DNA of 64,000 bases from Symbiodinium microadriaticum (lineage: Eukaryota; Sar; Dinophyceae; Suessiales; Symbiodiniaceae). This document shows positions 10,426 to 20,497 of this stretch, piece after piece. The position numbers and the translations under genes were made by a program. The stretch lies in NCBI GenBank assembly GCA_001939145.1, contig LSRX01000078.1, positions 187,594 to 251,593 of the forward strand, given 5' to 3'. The notes beneath the pieces were generated by a model. That model saw nothing but the letters and a program-made list of their open reading frames with translations, was not told the origin of the DNA and made no database searches. Numbering within the stretch: the first letter of the stretch is position 1; each line of letters opens with the position of its first letter.

Positions 10426-10515
10426 TAGGCACGGTGTTTACTTCGAAACCGCAGACGCTTCAGGCCTTTAGAGGCGGCTCCTGGGTTTCAGCGCTCGACT
10501 TTGGAATTCAGACTT

Positions 10516-10711
10516 GGGAGTTTCCAAAACTAAGGGGGTACCTTAATGTTGGGCGTCTTGGGTTTAGGGTTTAGGGTTCAGGGACTTATATAAAGGGGGT
10601 ACCTTTCTCTGGGGTCCTTATAAAGAGGATCCTACTATTTTAGGGTCCTTGTAAAGAGGATCCTACTATTTAAGGCACTAGATTAGGGTCCCGTATTTTC
10701 GGCAAAACCCC
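10516..10711. mobile_element. hairpin element family C, copy 2 (composite)
   Basis: C-type ends (GGGAGTTTCC and GGCAAAACCCC) enclose a duplicated inner block (TATAAAGAGGATCCTACTATT twice) and a TTTAGGG tract near 10560-10585, so telomere-like DNA lies inside this copy. Confidence 0.7.
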
Positions 10712-10713
10712 AG

Positions 10714-10906
10714 GCATGATGTGTGCACAGGGATTCAGTTTCGATCCAGTGTGGTTAGCCCTCTCAGAGGTACACAGATTCCTACACTTTTGGAAAGCAC
10801 TCTGCCACCGGGAACATAAGGAAGTTGAGTTCAATTGTGGATTAGCTTGTGCCCCGAAAGCAGTTGAACGGCTGAAGTTCATTCAGACCCCTGCGCCGTG
10901 GCTGAG
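10714..10906 (+). CDS. candidate exon with GT donor, 64 codons
   Basis: Directly 3' of element C2; frame MMCAQGFSFDPVWLALSEVH to donor GAG|GTAAAG. A competing antisense frame overlaps the 3' part. Another + frame at 10932-11052 (after ACTGCAG) could be the next exon but would leave an intron of only about 25 bases. Confidence 0.45.
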
Positions 10907-11167
10907 GTAAAGGCCAACACCAACACTGCAGGCAATGCGCGAATGCCTTCGGAGGAGTCTTGCCGTTTCTCCGTGTTTGATCTTGTGGATTCGCTACAAG
11001 TGTCCTAGACCCCCAAAGCGCAAACCAACGACAAATCGCTAAGCCCCTAGACATCTCCTTAAGCTATGGCCTTCTTTGACCACCTCTAGTGGATTGAGGA
11101 GCAAGGAGCAAGCCTGGTATAGCGGTCGGAAAAATCATCATTAGTGCCATTCCTTCTTGCATTTCCT

Positions 11168-11520
11168 CTTCTATATATATATATATATATATATACATAA
11201 ATATATATATATATATAGAGCAAAATAGAACCTCAAACCCTATCCTGTTCAATGCCGCTATATGGCTACAAGGGATCTCGAGCCCCAGTCTACGTAGCAT
11301 CTACGTGGAGTTTAGGGTGCCCCGCGGGATTACACAAAGCCACTACCCCTGCACAAGTCGAGCACTTATGAATGTTCAGAAGCTTCATGGTGCTGTGTAT
11401 GTGTATGAACATATATATATATATATATACATACATAGGGAGGTGCATACATGCATGATCATGCATGCATTCATCCATGCATGCATGCATCTAGCTATAC
11501 CTACGTACATACACGCCTAC
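11168..11520. repeat. TA and CATG-rich microsatellites
   Basis: (TA)n at 11171-11216 and 11410-11430, then CATGCATG clusters to about 11640. Open frames here are simple-repeat artefacts. Confidence 0.85.
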
Positions 11521-11738
11521 AAGACACAGACTAGACAAACAGCACATACAATACACACACACACAGAGTACATGCAAAGCATACGATGCCATGCAATACA
11601 TCCGTACATACATGCATGCATACCTGCATCCACGCATGCATGCAAATATCCTCACTTGCAACACAACAACAAAACAATGCACTGCTAGGCCATGTAGTGC
11701 AGTGCAAGGTACTGTAGATTGAATGCGACTTGTTGTAG

Positions 11739-11936
11739 TGGAACGGGGCGGAGCGTACGGGAGTTTCCGAAAGTAAGGGGTACCTTATTGGGGGTCCTTA
11801 TAATAAGGAGCCTATAAGGGTACTAAATTAGGGTCCCCTATTTTCGGAATCCCCCCTATGGTCTCAAGAAGCTCCGACTCCGAGAGGACCTGACGAGCGA
11901 GTACATGGGAGCCAACCTTTGGGTTCCTCGCAGCAG
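11739..11936 (+). CDS. candidate exon split by hairpin C3 (11739-11758, 11860-11936)
   Basis: Acceptor TTGTTGTAG then ERGGAY, element C3, then GLKKLRLREDLTSEYMGANL and WVPRSS. Joining at TAC/TAT keeps one frame. Basic, probably helical. Function unknown. Confidence 0.45.
11759..11856. mobile_element. hairpin element family C, copy 3 (inside coding frame)
   Basis: Ends GGGAGTTTCCGAAAGTA and inverse; flanks TAC (11756-11758) and TAT (11857-11859). Confidence 0.85.
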
Positions 11937-11959
11937 TTGTTTTTTTTGGAGGGGCTTAG

Positions 11960-12075
11960 GGTTCCCCTCAACCCTAAACCCCTGAACCCTAAAACCCTAA
12001 ACCCCTAACCCCTAAACCTGAACCGTAAACCCTAAACCCCTAAACCTAAACCCAAACACCTAAACCCTAAACCCT
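11960..12075. repeat. interstitial CCCTAAA tract
   Basis: Degenerate telomere-like units. 12080-12790 holds further short tracts and no firm gene. Confidence 0.85.
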
Positions 12076-12795
12076 GGCTTTCAGGGCTTAGCCTTAGGTC
12101 TGAGCGCTTTTGGGGGTTTAGGAAGCTCCATCTCCCGGCGAGCCGGTTCTGTTCCTTTGTGGTCTCTGAGCTTACTTATACAGCTACCGAGTGCCAAGAA
12201 CCAGAGATGCCTTTCCAATCCCAGGTTACTCGGGAGTACGTAAATTGAGGGCTCAGGGAAGAGTTGACCCAGGCTGTGCTGTGACTGCTTGCGGTAGGGT
12301 TTGGGGGTTAGGGTGTAGTCTAGGACATTTTCAGGTGGGTAGCTACCGTTATAGGAGCCTTATAGAAGGTCTATATACCATAAAGAAGCCTTACAAAAGC
12401 CCTATATACCCTAAACTCTCCTCCTGTAGTTTCCTTTAGTGTGGAGACTTAGCCAAGCCCCGAGATCTACGCCCGAGGGGCTGGAGTAGGCATCTTGGGA
12501 ATCTGCAGCCCCAAACCCCTTAGACTCCACCCTAAGCACTAAACACACCGAGAACCCATGGTTTGGGGTTTGGGGCCCACCAACCCTTCCCTAGCAAGCA
12601 TCTGGAGTCATAATCATGCGTAGTAACCGTTTTGTAGTTTCGAAAGCGTTGAGCCAAGTAGTTTGAGGGTTTCGGGATAATTCGTAGCAGATTCCCCCTT
12701 GCATTTCTCACATGGCTATTCTATGTTGCACAATAATATACCCCAAACTGAATTCCATTGGTTAAGGTCCCTGCATCACTTTGAAGGACAACCCT

Positions 12796-12860
12796 GAGGC
12801 CCAGCAACGTTGCAACGCCTGCCTCCCAGACCCTACCTCAACTGCAAAAGCCATGCCGGT
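12796..12860 (+). CDS. candidate exon with GTAAGT donor
   Basis: Frame EAQQRCNACLPDPTSTAKAM ending at GGT|GTAAGT, a consensus donor. 5' limit uncertain. Confidence 0.45.
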
Positions 12861-13048
12861 GTAAGTCGGAGTTGGGATTAGGGGGACCCTCTCAATAAGG
12901 TCCCTTTTAAGAGGGCCATACGTGGGGTTAAGACGGGTCCCCTTGTAAGGAAACTCGCCAATATACTACCTCGTTGTAAGGAGTGCGACAAGGAAGTTAT
13001 AAGGAGCCCGAGGAGGAGATCCTGGCTTTTCTGGGTTCACGGGCCCGC

Positions 13049-13325
13049 CCCAAAACCCCAAACCTTAAACCCCAAACCCTAAACCCCAAACCCTAAGCCC
13101 TAGACCCTAAACCCAACAACCCTAAACCCAACACCCTAAACCCCAAACCCCTAACTTGCCGTTAGGCCTGGACCCCAAAAAGATGGTTCGACAGCATTCA
13201 GGCGAGCTCCGAGGAGGTTTAGGTTTTCTTTTTTTTGGGGTTTAGGGTTGAGGGGTTTAGGGTTTAGGGTTTGGGGTTTAGGGTTTGGGGTTTAGGGTTT
13301 AGGGTTTGGGGTTTAGGTTCTCTTT
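13049..13325. repeat. convergent CCCTAAA and TTTAGGG tracts
   Basis: CCCTAAA-type 13049-13153, then TTTAGGG-type 13238-13318. Between them is a short open segment with a possible GC donor (CAG|GCGAGC at 13213). Confidence 0.85.
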
Positions 13326-13719
13326 TAGGGGGTTCCTTTGAGGGCTCAACGAAGGGTTGCGCTTTCAGGGTTCCTGTGAGGGTTCGTTTAAGGGTTTAGG
13401 GTTTAAGGGTTCAATCAAGAGTTCTTGTCCTTTAAGACTCATCGACTTCAGCTTCACAGGAAGTTTTGGGATCGGGGTTGAGGGTGTTACTTGACGTTTC
13501 GGCTGCTGTTGTGGTGTAGGGTGTGCGGTGTTAGGATGTTATTATATACGGGATTTCATGGTTTGTCAATTTGTGTTTCATGGTTTGGGGGTTTAGTTTT
13601 TTGGTGTGTTAGGCATTACGGTTTGGGGTTTGATTGTTCCCACTGTTCAACTTGTACGAATTGGGAGTAGGGACTTTGTTGTGCTCAATGACGACTTCCT
13701 CCGGGTTTGTTAAAGTTTT

Positions 13720-13832
13720 CCCAGAAGACCCGAATACCCAAATAGTAAGGTTTTTAGGTCCCAAAATCCATACTCTGAGTGGTTTTGTTTGGACCTTGAA
13801 ACCCTACTATTTGGGCACTTGGACCCTTAGGG
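13720..13832. mobile_element. hairpin element family E, copy 1
   Basis: Ends CCCAGAAGACCC and GGACCCTTAGGG, inner arms ACCCAAATAGTA. Flanked by TTTT on both sides (13716-13719, 13833-13836). The paralogue at 14627 lacks it. Confidence 0.85.
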
Positions 13833-13863
13833 TTTTGCAGCAGCAGAAGTTAAACTCGGCCCC

Positions 13864-13938
13864 ATGATCCGAACGAGCATTGATTCATCAACGACACCTC
13901 CCCCCTACCCGGACCGTAGAAATCATTATACATTTAAG
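13864..13938 (+). pseudogene. duplicate-copy exon A (copy 1)
   Basis: Reads MIRTSIDSSTTPP then PYPDRRNHYTFK; matches copy 2 at 14659 in frame with a 15-base in-frame deletion. Part of a damaged duplicate. Confidence 0.5.
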
Positions 13939-13974
13939 TATGTACCTATATATATATATATATATTTTTTTTTT

Positions 13975-14057
13975 TTGAAAGTAGGGTTTCTATAATGAAA
14001 TTACTATTATGGTTTGGGGAAGTATCTCCCAGATAGGTACTTAGGACCCTTTGGGCA
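13975..14057. mobile_element. hairpin element family F, right part only
   Basis: Matches 15276-15360 (GTAGGGTTTCTATAATGAAA ... AGGTACTTAGGACCCTTTGGG); left end lost in a TA/T-rich stretch. Confidence 0.75.
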
Positions 14058-14222
14058 AGATCGCGCAGCAACTACGGCCGGGAATGTAACAAACCGAACA
14101 CACCGAGAATTAGGGTTTAGGGTTTAGGGGTTTAGGAGTTTAGGGTTTAGGGGTTGAGGGTTTAGGGTTTAGGGGGGCAACGGCCTGCGCTTGTTGCGCT
14201 GTTGGTTCGCAGGAGTGAAGTT
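14058..14222 (+). pseudogene. duplicate-copy exon C (copy 1), interrupted by telomeric repeat
   Basis: Matches copy 2 (15362-15504) but lacks about 55 bases and carries a TTTAGGG tract at about 14108-14176, which copy 2 lacks, between ACCGAGAA and GGGCAACGG. The frame is destroyed. Confidence 0.75.
14108..14176. repeat. TTTAGGG tract inserted into exon copy
   Basis: About 69 bases of TTTAGGG-type repeat. The paralogous site at 15468 has none, so this is an insertion with known borders. Confidence 0.85.
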
Positions 14223-14596
14223 GTTTTCGTGCTCGAGGTCCAGACCCTGAACCCTTCAATCTGAAGCGCACGGTCCAAAGCAAAAGCCCCAAAATGCTGA
14301 ACTCCAAAAGCTCATAGCCCAAGACAAAGAACACCAGATCCTGAACCCCAAACGCAAGTTCCAAAGCTAAACCCTAAAGCCTACACAGCGAACCCCGGAC
14401 TCGGATCCCTTGTACTTTACCAACTTATAAATTATACTAAACCCAAAACTCCCTCTAGTAAAACTCATACAATCCTAGGCCCCCCTAATGTTTTTAATCA
14501 ACTTGTAATTGTGGGCCCGAAACCCTAAAATTTTTGGGGGCGGCAATTTTAATATTAGGGGGGATTTAATATTAGTGGGAAGGGATTAGTCAGCCA

Positions 14597-14622
14597 CTAT
14601 TCAGGTAACTGGAGCCCTAGGG
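14597..14622. mobile_element. half of hairpin family I
   Basis: CAGGTAACTGGAGCCCTAGGG matches the right end of the element at 29439-29528; left end not found. Confidence 0.55.
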
Positions 14623-14658
14623 AAAGGTTTTGCAGCAGCAGAACTTAAACTTGGCCCC

Positions 14659-14748
14659 ATGATCCGAAAGAGCATTGATTCAACAACGACACCTCCTCTT
14701 TCCGGGATGTTCCCCTACCCAGACCGTAGAAAGCAGTACCCGTTTAAG
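14659..14748 (+). CDS. exon A of duplicated gene (copy 2)
   Basis: ATG then MIRKSIDSTTTPPLSGMFPY, PDRRKQYPFK. The frame is conserved against copy 1, which supports coding. It ends at a TA microsatellite. Confidence 0.5.
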
Positions 14749-15146
14749 GATATATATATATATATGTGTGTGTATATATATATATATATAAAGTCATGCT
14801 AAGGAACCCCCCCCCAATAGGTAGGTTTCTGAGCGTCGAGGTATAAACGGTAGAATTCCGAGAGTCCAGGGCTTCCTTGAAAAACGCCAGCTTGGGCGAG
14901 TTGTGTGATTGGGGTTTAGGGTTTAGGGTTAAGGGTTCAGGGTTTAGGGTTCAGGGTTCAGGGTTTAGGGTTTAGGGGCGGCTTCCCCGAAGCAGAGGAA
15001 AGACGCTAGTCGTTGACATAACGGGGGTTGTTCGGATCTTTGTAGCAGACTGAGGTTCTACAGAAGAACAGGCACCTTAAACCCTAAACCCTAAACCCTA
15101 AACCCAACCCTATCTAAACTGAACCAACCTAAGCACTGGTCAACAG

Positions 15147-15254
15147 CACGTGAGCAATGGGCAAGCAAAGCATGACGTGGCGCCTTGCGTTTCATGTCGC
15201 TCCTCCAGGCCTGATCGGTCCGGAGTAAAGAAAGTCATCACACACTTTTTACAG
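15147..15254 (+). CDS. exon B of duplicated gene (copy 2)
   Basis: After CAACAG: HVSNGQAKHDVAPCVSCRSS and on to VKKVITHFLQ, exactly 36 codons. Lost from copy 1. Ends at the F element. Confidence 0.5.
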
Positions 15255-15361
15255 GGTCCTAGGTACCTATATATAGTGGAAAGTAGGGTTTCTATAATGA
15301 AATTGCTATTATGGTTTGGGGAATTATCCCCCAGATAGGTACTTAGGACCCTTTGGGACAG
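15255..15361. mobile_element. hairpin element family F, copy 2, between exons B and C
   Basis: Ends GGTCCTAGGTACCTAT and inverse. ACAG precedes it (15251-15254) and closes it (15358-15361). Either removal between the ACAG copies, or GT-AG splicing one base further in, leaves an open frame. Confidence 0.75.
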
Positions 15362-15504
15362 ATCGCGCAGCAACTACGGCCGGGGGTGTCCTGCTGTGGC
15401 TGGCGATCGGGCAAATCAGCAGCCAGATCACTACCGGAAGAGGAACAAACCGAACACACCGAGAACGGGCAACGGCCTGCGCTTGTTGCACTGTTGCTTC
15501 GCAG
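15362..15504 (+). CDS. exon C of duplicated gene (copy 2)
   Basis: IAQQLRPGVSCCGWRSGKSA, then SLPEEEQTEHTENGQRPALV, to donor CAG|GTGTGG. A second frame is also open if GT-AG splicing of F is used. Confidence 0.45.
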
Positions 15505-16049
15505 GTGTGGAGGGTATGTTCGTGCTCGAAGTCCAGACCCTGAACCCTTAAATCTGACGCGCACGGTCCAAAGCAAAAGCCCCAACTCCAAAAGCTCAAA
15601 GCCCAAGACAAAGAATCTGACAAAGAACACCAGATCCTGAACCCCAAACGCAAATTCCAAAGCTAAACCCTAAAGCCTGCACAACGAACCCCGGACTAGG
15701 ATCCCTTATACTGTACCAAATTATAAAATATACTAAACCCAAAACCCTCCCTAAACCCTAAACCCTATAATGTTCCAACTTTATGGCTTCTGCTATCAAC
15801 CTTGGATGCTGCCCCCACTCAGTAACCGTTGAGTAGTTTTCATAATGTGGGTATATAAGGCCCTTAATAGTAGCCCTGTTATAGACTGTTGTATGGGGGC
15901 CGTACCCAAAATCAACCCTCAAAACCCTAAACCCCTATAAACCCCTAAACCCTATAATGCTCAAACTTGATGGCTTTATGGCTTCTGCTACCAACCCCTA
16001 AACCCTATAATGCTCCAACTTGATGGCTCTATATGGCTTCTGCTATCAG

Positions 16050-16123
16050 CCCGGAAGCAGGCGCAAGGCGCCCCAGCCGGAGCCAAGAGCGAGGAGGCTG
16101 GCAACGGCAACGAGGCCTCCGAG
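16050..16123 (+). CDS. candidate exon
   Basis: Acceptor CTATCAG; RKQAQGAPAGAKSEEAGNGN then EASE; donor-like GAG|GTGCCT. Ala/Gly/Glu-rich, low complexity but not a simple repeat. Confidence 0.5.
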
Positions 16124-16186
16124 GTGCCTTGGGCGGGGTTTGGGATTCAGGAAATAAATACCAACACTATTCCTTAGGGCTCCTTA

Positions 16187-16294
16187 CCCAGATGGTCCGA
16201 GTACCCAACTAGTAAGGTTTTAGGTCCCAAAATCCATGCCTTGAATGGTTTTTGGGCCTTGAAACCCTACTATTTGGGCACTTGGACCCTTAGC
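16187..16294. mobile_element. hairpin element family E, copy 2
   Basis: About 80 percent like 13720-13832 by eye; ends CCCAGATGGTCC and GGACCCTTAGCG. Confidence 0.75.
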
Positions 16295-16718
16295 GTTATG
16301 TTGTTATAGTATACATTAGCAAAGCATACGCCGAGACCCAGTATGAAGGACTCTATACTAAGGCGTCTAGGTGCTCTGAAAAGGTCTTTCGAGGTGTGTC
16401 TTACAGGGTGCATAAGGGTTGACAGAAGTGTTTAGGGTTTACCCAGAAGGTTTACAGGATTTCAGCTTCAGGAACTAACTTAAAGGGTTGAAGAGCTTTA
16501 GCGCGTTTTAACTGAAGGGTTGAGGGTTCAAGCATTCAGGCACATGCATAGATCTATACATATATGCCCATTTTGCCGGGCTTAACCAAAGCTCCACTCT
16601 TCTCTACCTGTGTGCTTGCACGGCCATAACCCACGTTGGACTTGCAGAAGTTCAAGGTTTGAGGGTTTCAGGTCGCGAGAATAAGACTGCACCGAAACCT
16701 CCGAACGCAAAGTGCCAG

Positions 16719-16950
16719 TCGTAGACCCCAAGCTGTCGGAAGTCTCCTTATTGCAAGATATGGGAGTTTCCGAAATTAGGGTTACCTTATTTGGGGGTCC
16801 TTATAATACGGATCCTACTATTCAGAGTACTATATTGGGGTCCCCTATTTTCGGAAACCCCCATATGTCATACGGAGCTTCTCCAACGACCGAGGATCAG
16901 TTGCCACCCATTCCGGCGAACTTGCAGGACACGCTGTGCGGCGGGCTGCA
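16719..16950 (+). CDS. candidate exon split by hairpin C4 (16719-16761, 16867-16950)
   Basis: Acceptor AGTGCCAG; VDPKLSEVSLLQD, element C4, then MSYGASPTTEDQLPPIPANL and QDTLCGGL. Joining at the ATAT flank keeps the frame exactly. Function unknown. Confidence 0.55.
16762..16862. mobile_element. hairpin element family C, copy 4 (inside coding frame)
   Basis: Ends GGGAGTTTCCGAAATTAGGG and inverse; perfect ATAT flanks (16758-16761, 16863-16866). No AG at its right border. Confidence 0.9.
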
Positions 16951-17250
16951 ATTAGGGTTTGAGATTGTTGGGTTTAGGGTTGAGGGTTGACAAGTTGAGG
17001 GTTTGCGGTTTTAGGGTTGAGGGTTGAGGGTTTAGGGCGTTGGGTTTTAGGGTTTAGGGCTTGGGATTGTTGGGTTGAGGGTTTAGGGTGTGGGGTTTTG
17101 GGGTTTAGGGTTTGAGATTGTGGTTTGGGGTTTAGGGTCGTTTTGAACTTTGTAGGGCGACGGGTCAGGGGGCAAGGCGCCTTCCACAATTTATGGTCAG
17201 TTGTGATTTGAGTTTCTACCTGAGCCCTTGACCCCACCCCTCCCCCGCCG

Positions 17251-17321
17251 ACCGAAGCTCTGCACTGCATACCGACGGTCTGCTTCCCATGCGGATCGGT
17301 GGACGTGGCAAAGATATACTA
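17251..17321 (+). CDS. candidate exon with GTAAGT donor
   Basis: TEALHCIPTVCFPCGSVDVA ending at ACTA|GTAAGT. Cys-rich. Confidence 0.45.
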
Positions 17322-17653
17322 GTAAGTACTGTAGTGTAAGCATAGTTACAAGCTCGGCAGAAAAAGGTATTCGTAACCCTACTTGCCCAGATCCTGAACC
17401 CTAAACACTAAGCCTTCGATCTGCTCCTCTAGTTCGACCCCACCCGACATTTTCGAGATTCTTGACCCGCACTCCCGAAACAGAGTGTAATATATATATA
17501 CATATATATATATATTTATTATTAGCTGTTTATGGAGGCTTTCAAAGCAATATACGGTGTTCTAGGACTTCTGAAATGTCATGGGCCTACCAAGCATGAA
17601 AAGCACTAAAACTCAAAACTCTACGCCGTAGCCCACCAAAAACCCAGTTGCAG

Positions 17654-17726
17654 GAGAGATTTGACCGACATTTGGCCAAGATGACTCAGAGGAAGGAGGA
17701 GCGCACCTTGATATTCCGAAGTTCAT
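17654..17726 (+). CDS. candidate exon
   Basis: Acceptor GTTGCAG; ERFDRHLAKMTQRKEERTLI then FRSS, up to element H1. Basic helix-like. Confidence 0.55.
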
Positions 17727-17837
17727 GGGTAGTTCTCTGAATTAGGGCCTCTTTATGCCTCTTTTAAGGTCCTTTCTACAAGGGTGCCGTACCATTGTGG
17801 GGATCTAAAAAGGACAACATCATTTAGAGTGCTACCC
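17727..17837. mobile_element. hairpin element family H, copy 1
   Basis: Ends GGGTAGTTCTCTGAATTAGG and inverse (diverged). Other copies at 21410 and 43155, a diverged one near 47210. Confidence 0.75.
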
Positions 17838-18480
17838 GCTACCCACATGCATTTGTGTAAGGTTTCGCCATGTCTTGCAGTGCGACACTTGAGGATAGCA
17901 TGGCATTGAGTGTGGGTTTTTACGGGTCCAAAGTTCACATGTTCTGAAGTTGGTCCGACGGAGGACATTCATTGGACATTTGGGGTAGATGCATCGGCAT
18001 CCTTTCGACAACATGTCCGCAATTTGTTTTCTTGTCGTATGTCTGTGTATATGTGTGCTGTGTGTGCCTTAAGATTCACACCTCGAGCATTCTGCGGCAT
18101 TCCAGCGTGCCACATATCTGTTTACATGCATGTCTGACGTGTCTGCCGTCTGACCAGACCGGGTGCGACGAATTGAGTTCGCTGCATCGCCAGCACAATC
18201 TCTTGCAGTCTTACACGTGTCTTCAAGTTCAGAGCAATGCCAGGACTGCTGGCTGTTAGCCAGGTGTTCGTCCGAGAGCAACTAGACATGGGTGTTCCTC
18301 ATCGTGCTGCCTTGTCCTACCCCATGCTGCGATCTGGTTTAGGGCTCCAACAGCACACAAGCTTTATTCTGGCTCGCTTACCAAAGTCTGTCCCGACATG
18401 CTATGAAGCAATGACTGTTGACATGATGCTTGCTGCATCGACTTCCAAGCCGGATCAAATTTGAAGCCCGTGGTTTAGGG
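17838..18480. other. unique, open but frame-ambiguous region
   Basis: High-complexity sequence without telomeric tracts. All three + frames and one - frame hold runs of 60-90 codons (for example MPGLLAVSQVFVREQLDMGV at 18237). I cannot choose; probably one or more exons. Confidence 0.4.
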
Positions 18481-18806
18481 TTCAGGGGCTTCTTCTCCGG
18501 AAGTAGTCAGTATAGGCTTGATATCTTTCGGGGTCTCTGGGTGAAGACACACATATCTGAGGTTTTTTGGCTACCGGGACCCAGGTAGAGCATGTATCTT
18601 GCTAGGACTGGCCTTTGGGATCGAGACATACGAGGCATTTCAGGGTTTAGGCGCCCTAAGCCCTAAACTTCAGGCGCAATTGAGGGTTTAGGACTCTCAG
18701 GCTTCAAGTGCTCGTGTCAGACATGGGCCGTGGTCAAAACAGCAGGGTTTCGGGGCTTTGGGTTTAGGCTTTTGGGTAACCAAATACAGGGGCTTGAAGG
18801 GGAACG

Positions 18807-18914
18807 GATTGTAAGGCCCCGATACTACACGGGATGACGTTCTGGGGGATACCGTCACGGTTGGCATTGCCTCGACGGTAGCTCGTCGTAGCAACTGCTG
18901 CGCGATTGCCATCG
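18807..18914 (+). CDS. candidate exon, weak
   Basis: DDVLGDTVTVGIASTVARRS on +; an antisense frame starting at an ATG (MAIAQQLLRRATVEA) is equally open. Confidence 0.25.
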
Positions 18915-19111
18915 AAACCCTAAACCCTCAACGGTCAAGCGGCATACTCAGAAGTCCACTTAGCCCCAAAATGGGTACATGATGTTGCATGCATTTGGCA
19001 GTCAACTCTCATAAGCAAGAATCGTGTAATTGCGCAGATTACCGTTAACTTTTTGTGCCTTACGTAACTGGGCAAGTAAGCAACTCGCTGCGTTCCATAG
19101 GCGCTTCACAG

Positions 19112-19158
19112 CAAGCTTCAGAAACTCGTCGATCAAGCTGAGGGTGCGGGTTGGGCAG
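19112..19158 (+). CDS. candidate exon
   Basis: Acceptor TTCACAG; KLQKLVDQAEGAGWA. Short. Confidence 0.4.
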
Positions 19159-19244
19159 ATTATGGGTTCAGGGTTTAGGGTACCGAGTATCCCTGCAGAA
19201 CCCTAAACTCTAAACACAGCGAACTCTCATCCCGAAACCAAAAC

Positions 19245-19349
19245 ATTCACGGCGACCAGGCGTCGGCGGATTCGATCGAAGAAGCGACGGCTCGATTCAA
19301 CGAATGGTTTTCGCGCATGATGCAGGCCGGTGACACGGTTGGAACTTAG
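19245..19349 (+). CDS. candidate exon
   Basis: IHGDQASADSIEEATARFNE then WFSRMMQAGDTVGT and TAG; a GC donor (CAG|GCCGGT) could end it earlier. Amphipathic helix-like. Confidence 0.5.
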   Translation: MHGDQASADSIEEATARFNEWFSRMMQAGDTVGT

Positions 19350-19535
19350 AGGGAGGAAGTCCCGAAACTGATAAACCCGAAGGCCCTAAAGCGAAACCCT
19401 ATATTATTTTCCTATGCTTGAAAGAATGCCATCTGACCCTAAGCCTGAAAATTCTCAAGCCCTCATTCCAAAACTCAGTCAGAATCGCCCAAGTTGATGG
19501 TCGACGGTTTACGCCTTCGCCTACCCCCCAAAGAA

Positions 19536-19647
19536 CAAGGGATTCTTAGGGGCTGAGTAGGTAACCTTCAACATGTTGGGGCTTACATAAACCTACTATA
19601 ATTCAAACGGTTAACCTTTTTGGGGCTAAGGTACTCGGCCCCTAAGG
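19536..19647. mobile_element. hairpin element family O, copy 1
   Basis: TTCTTAGGGGCTGAGTAGGT and inverse TACTCGGCCCCTAAG. A relative lies near 47402-47505. Confidence 0.7.
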
Positions 19648-19799
19648 ATTGGATGCGAATCTCCTTGTCATGCGAGGAGGATTGTGTCGGGTGATGTCCG
19701 GTGTATCTTCATTGTAGGAGGATGAAGTGCACGAGATGCATCAGGGTGTGCAGTATGCATTGACATACTGACATGTAACGTGGAGTGCGCCAATGCAAT

Positions 19800-20335
19800 G
19801 TACTGTCATTTAATGTCATGTAATGTTATGTTGTGTTGTGTTATGTTGTGTTGTATCATGTTATGTTATGTTATGTTATGGTATGTTATGTTATGTCATG
19901 TCATGTCATGTCATGTTATGTTATGTTATGTTATGTTATGTTATGTTATGTTATGCATGCATGTATGTACGAATGATATGCAATGTAATGCAATGCAATG
20001 CTATGCTATGCTATGCTATGCTATGCTATGCTATGCTATGCTATGCTATGTGTGTATGTATGCGTGTATGCATGCATGCATGCATGTATGTGCGTATGTA
20101 TGTATGTATGTATGTATGTATGTATGTATGTATGTATGTATGCATGCATGTATGTATGTATGTATGTATGTATGTATGCATCTTTGTGGGTATTGTTNTG
20201 TATGTATGTATGTATGTATGTAGGTATGTACGTATGTGCGCGTATGTATGTATGTATGTATGTATGTATGTATGTATGCATGCATGTATGTATGTATGTA
20301 TGTATGTATGTATGCATCTTTGTGGGTATTGTTTC
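19800..20335. repeat. TTATG, CTATG and TATG microsatellite cluster
   Basis: TTATG units (19820-19955), CTATG units (19998-20048), then TATG units in two blocks, each ending in the same GCATCTTTGTGGGTATTGTT (near 20178 and 20312), so the block was duplicated. One N at 20198. Long MYVCMYV-type frames are artefacts. Confidence 0.95.
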
Positions 20336-20434
20336 AACTATCTCCCGTTATACATACACACTTTGTGTTCTGGAATTGTTTGCAAAGTAATGCCCCCGCA
20401 TACGATACCACGATATCGATCTGATTTTGGGCAG

Positions 20435-20497
20435 AACGACGCGGAGATCCGGTCACTGGCCACCATGGATCGCGAAAGCATGCCGTACCTCGTCCTG
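20435..20497 (+). CDS. candidate internal exon, 21 codons
   Basis: Acceptor TTGGGCAG, NDAEIRSLATMDRESMPYLV then L, donor CTG|GTTAGT. Phase 0 on both sides. Confidence 0.55.
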
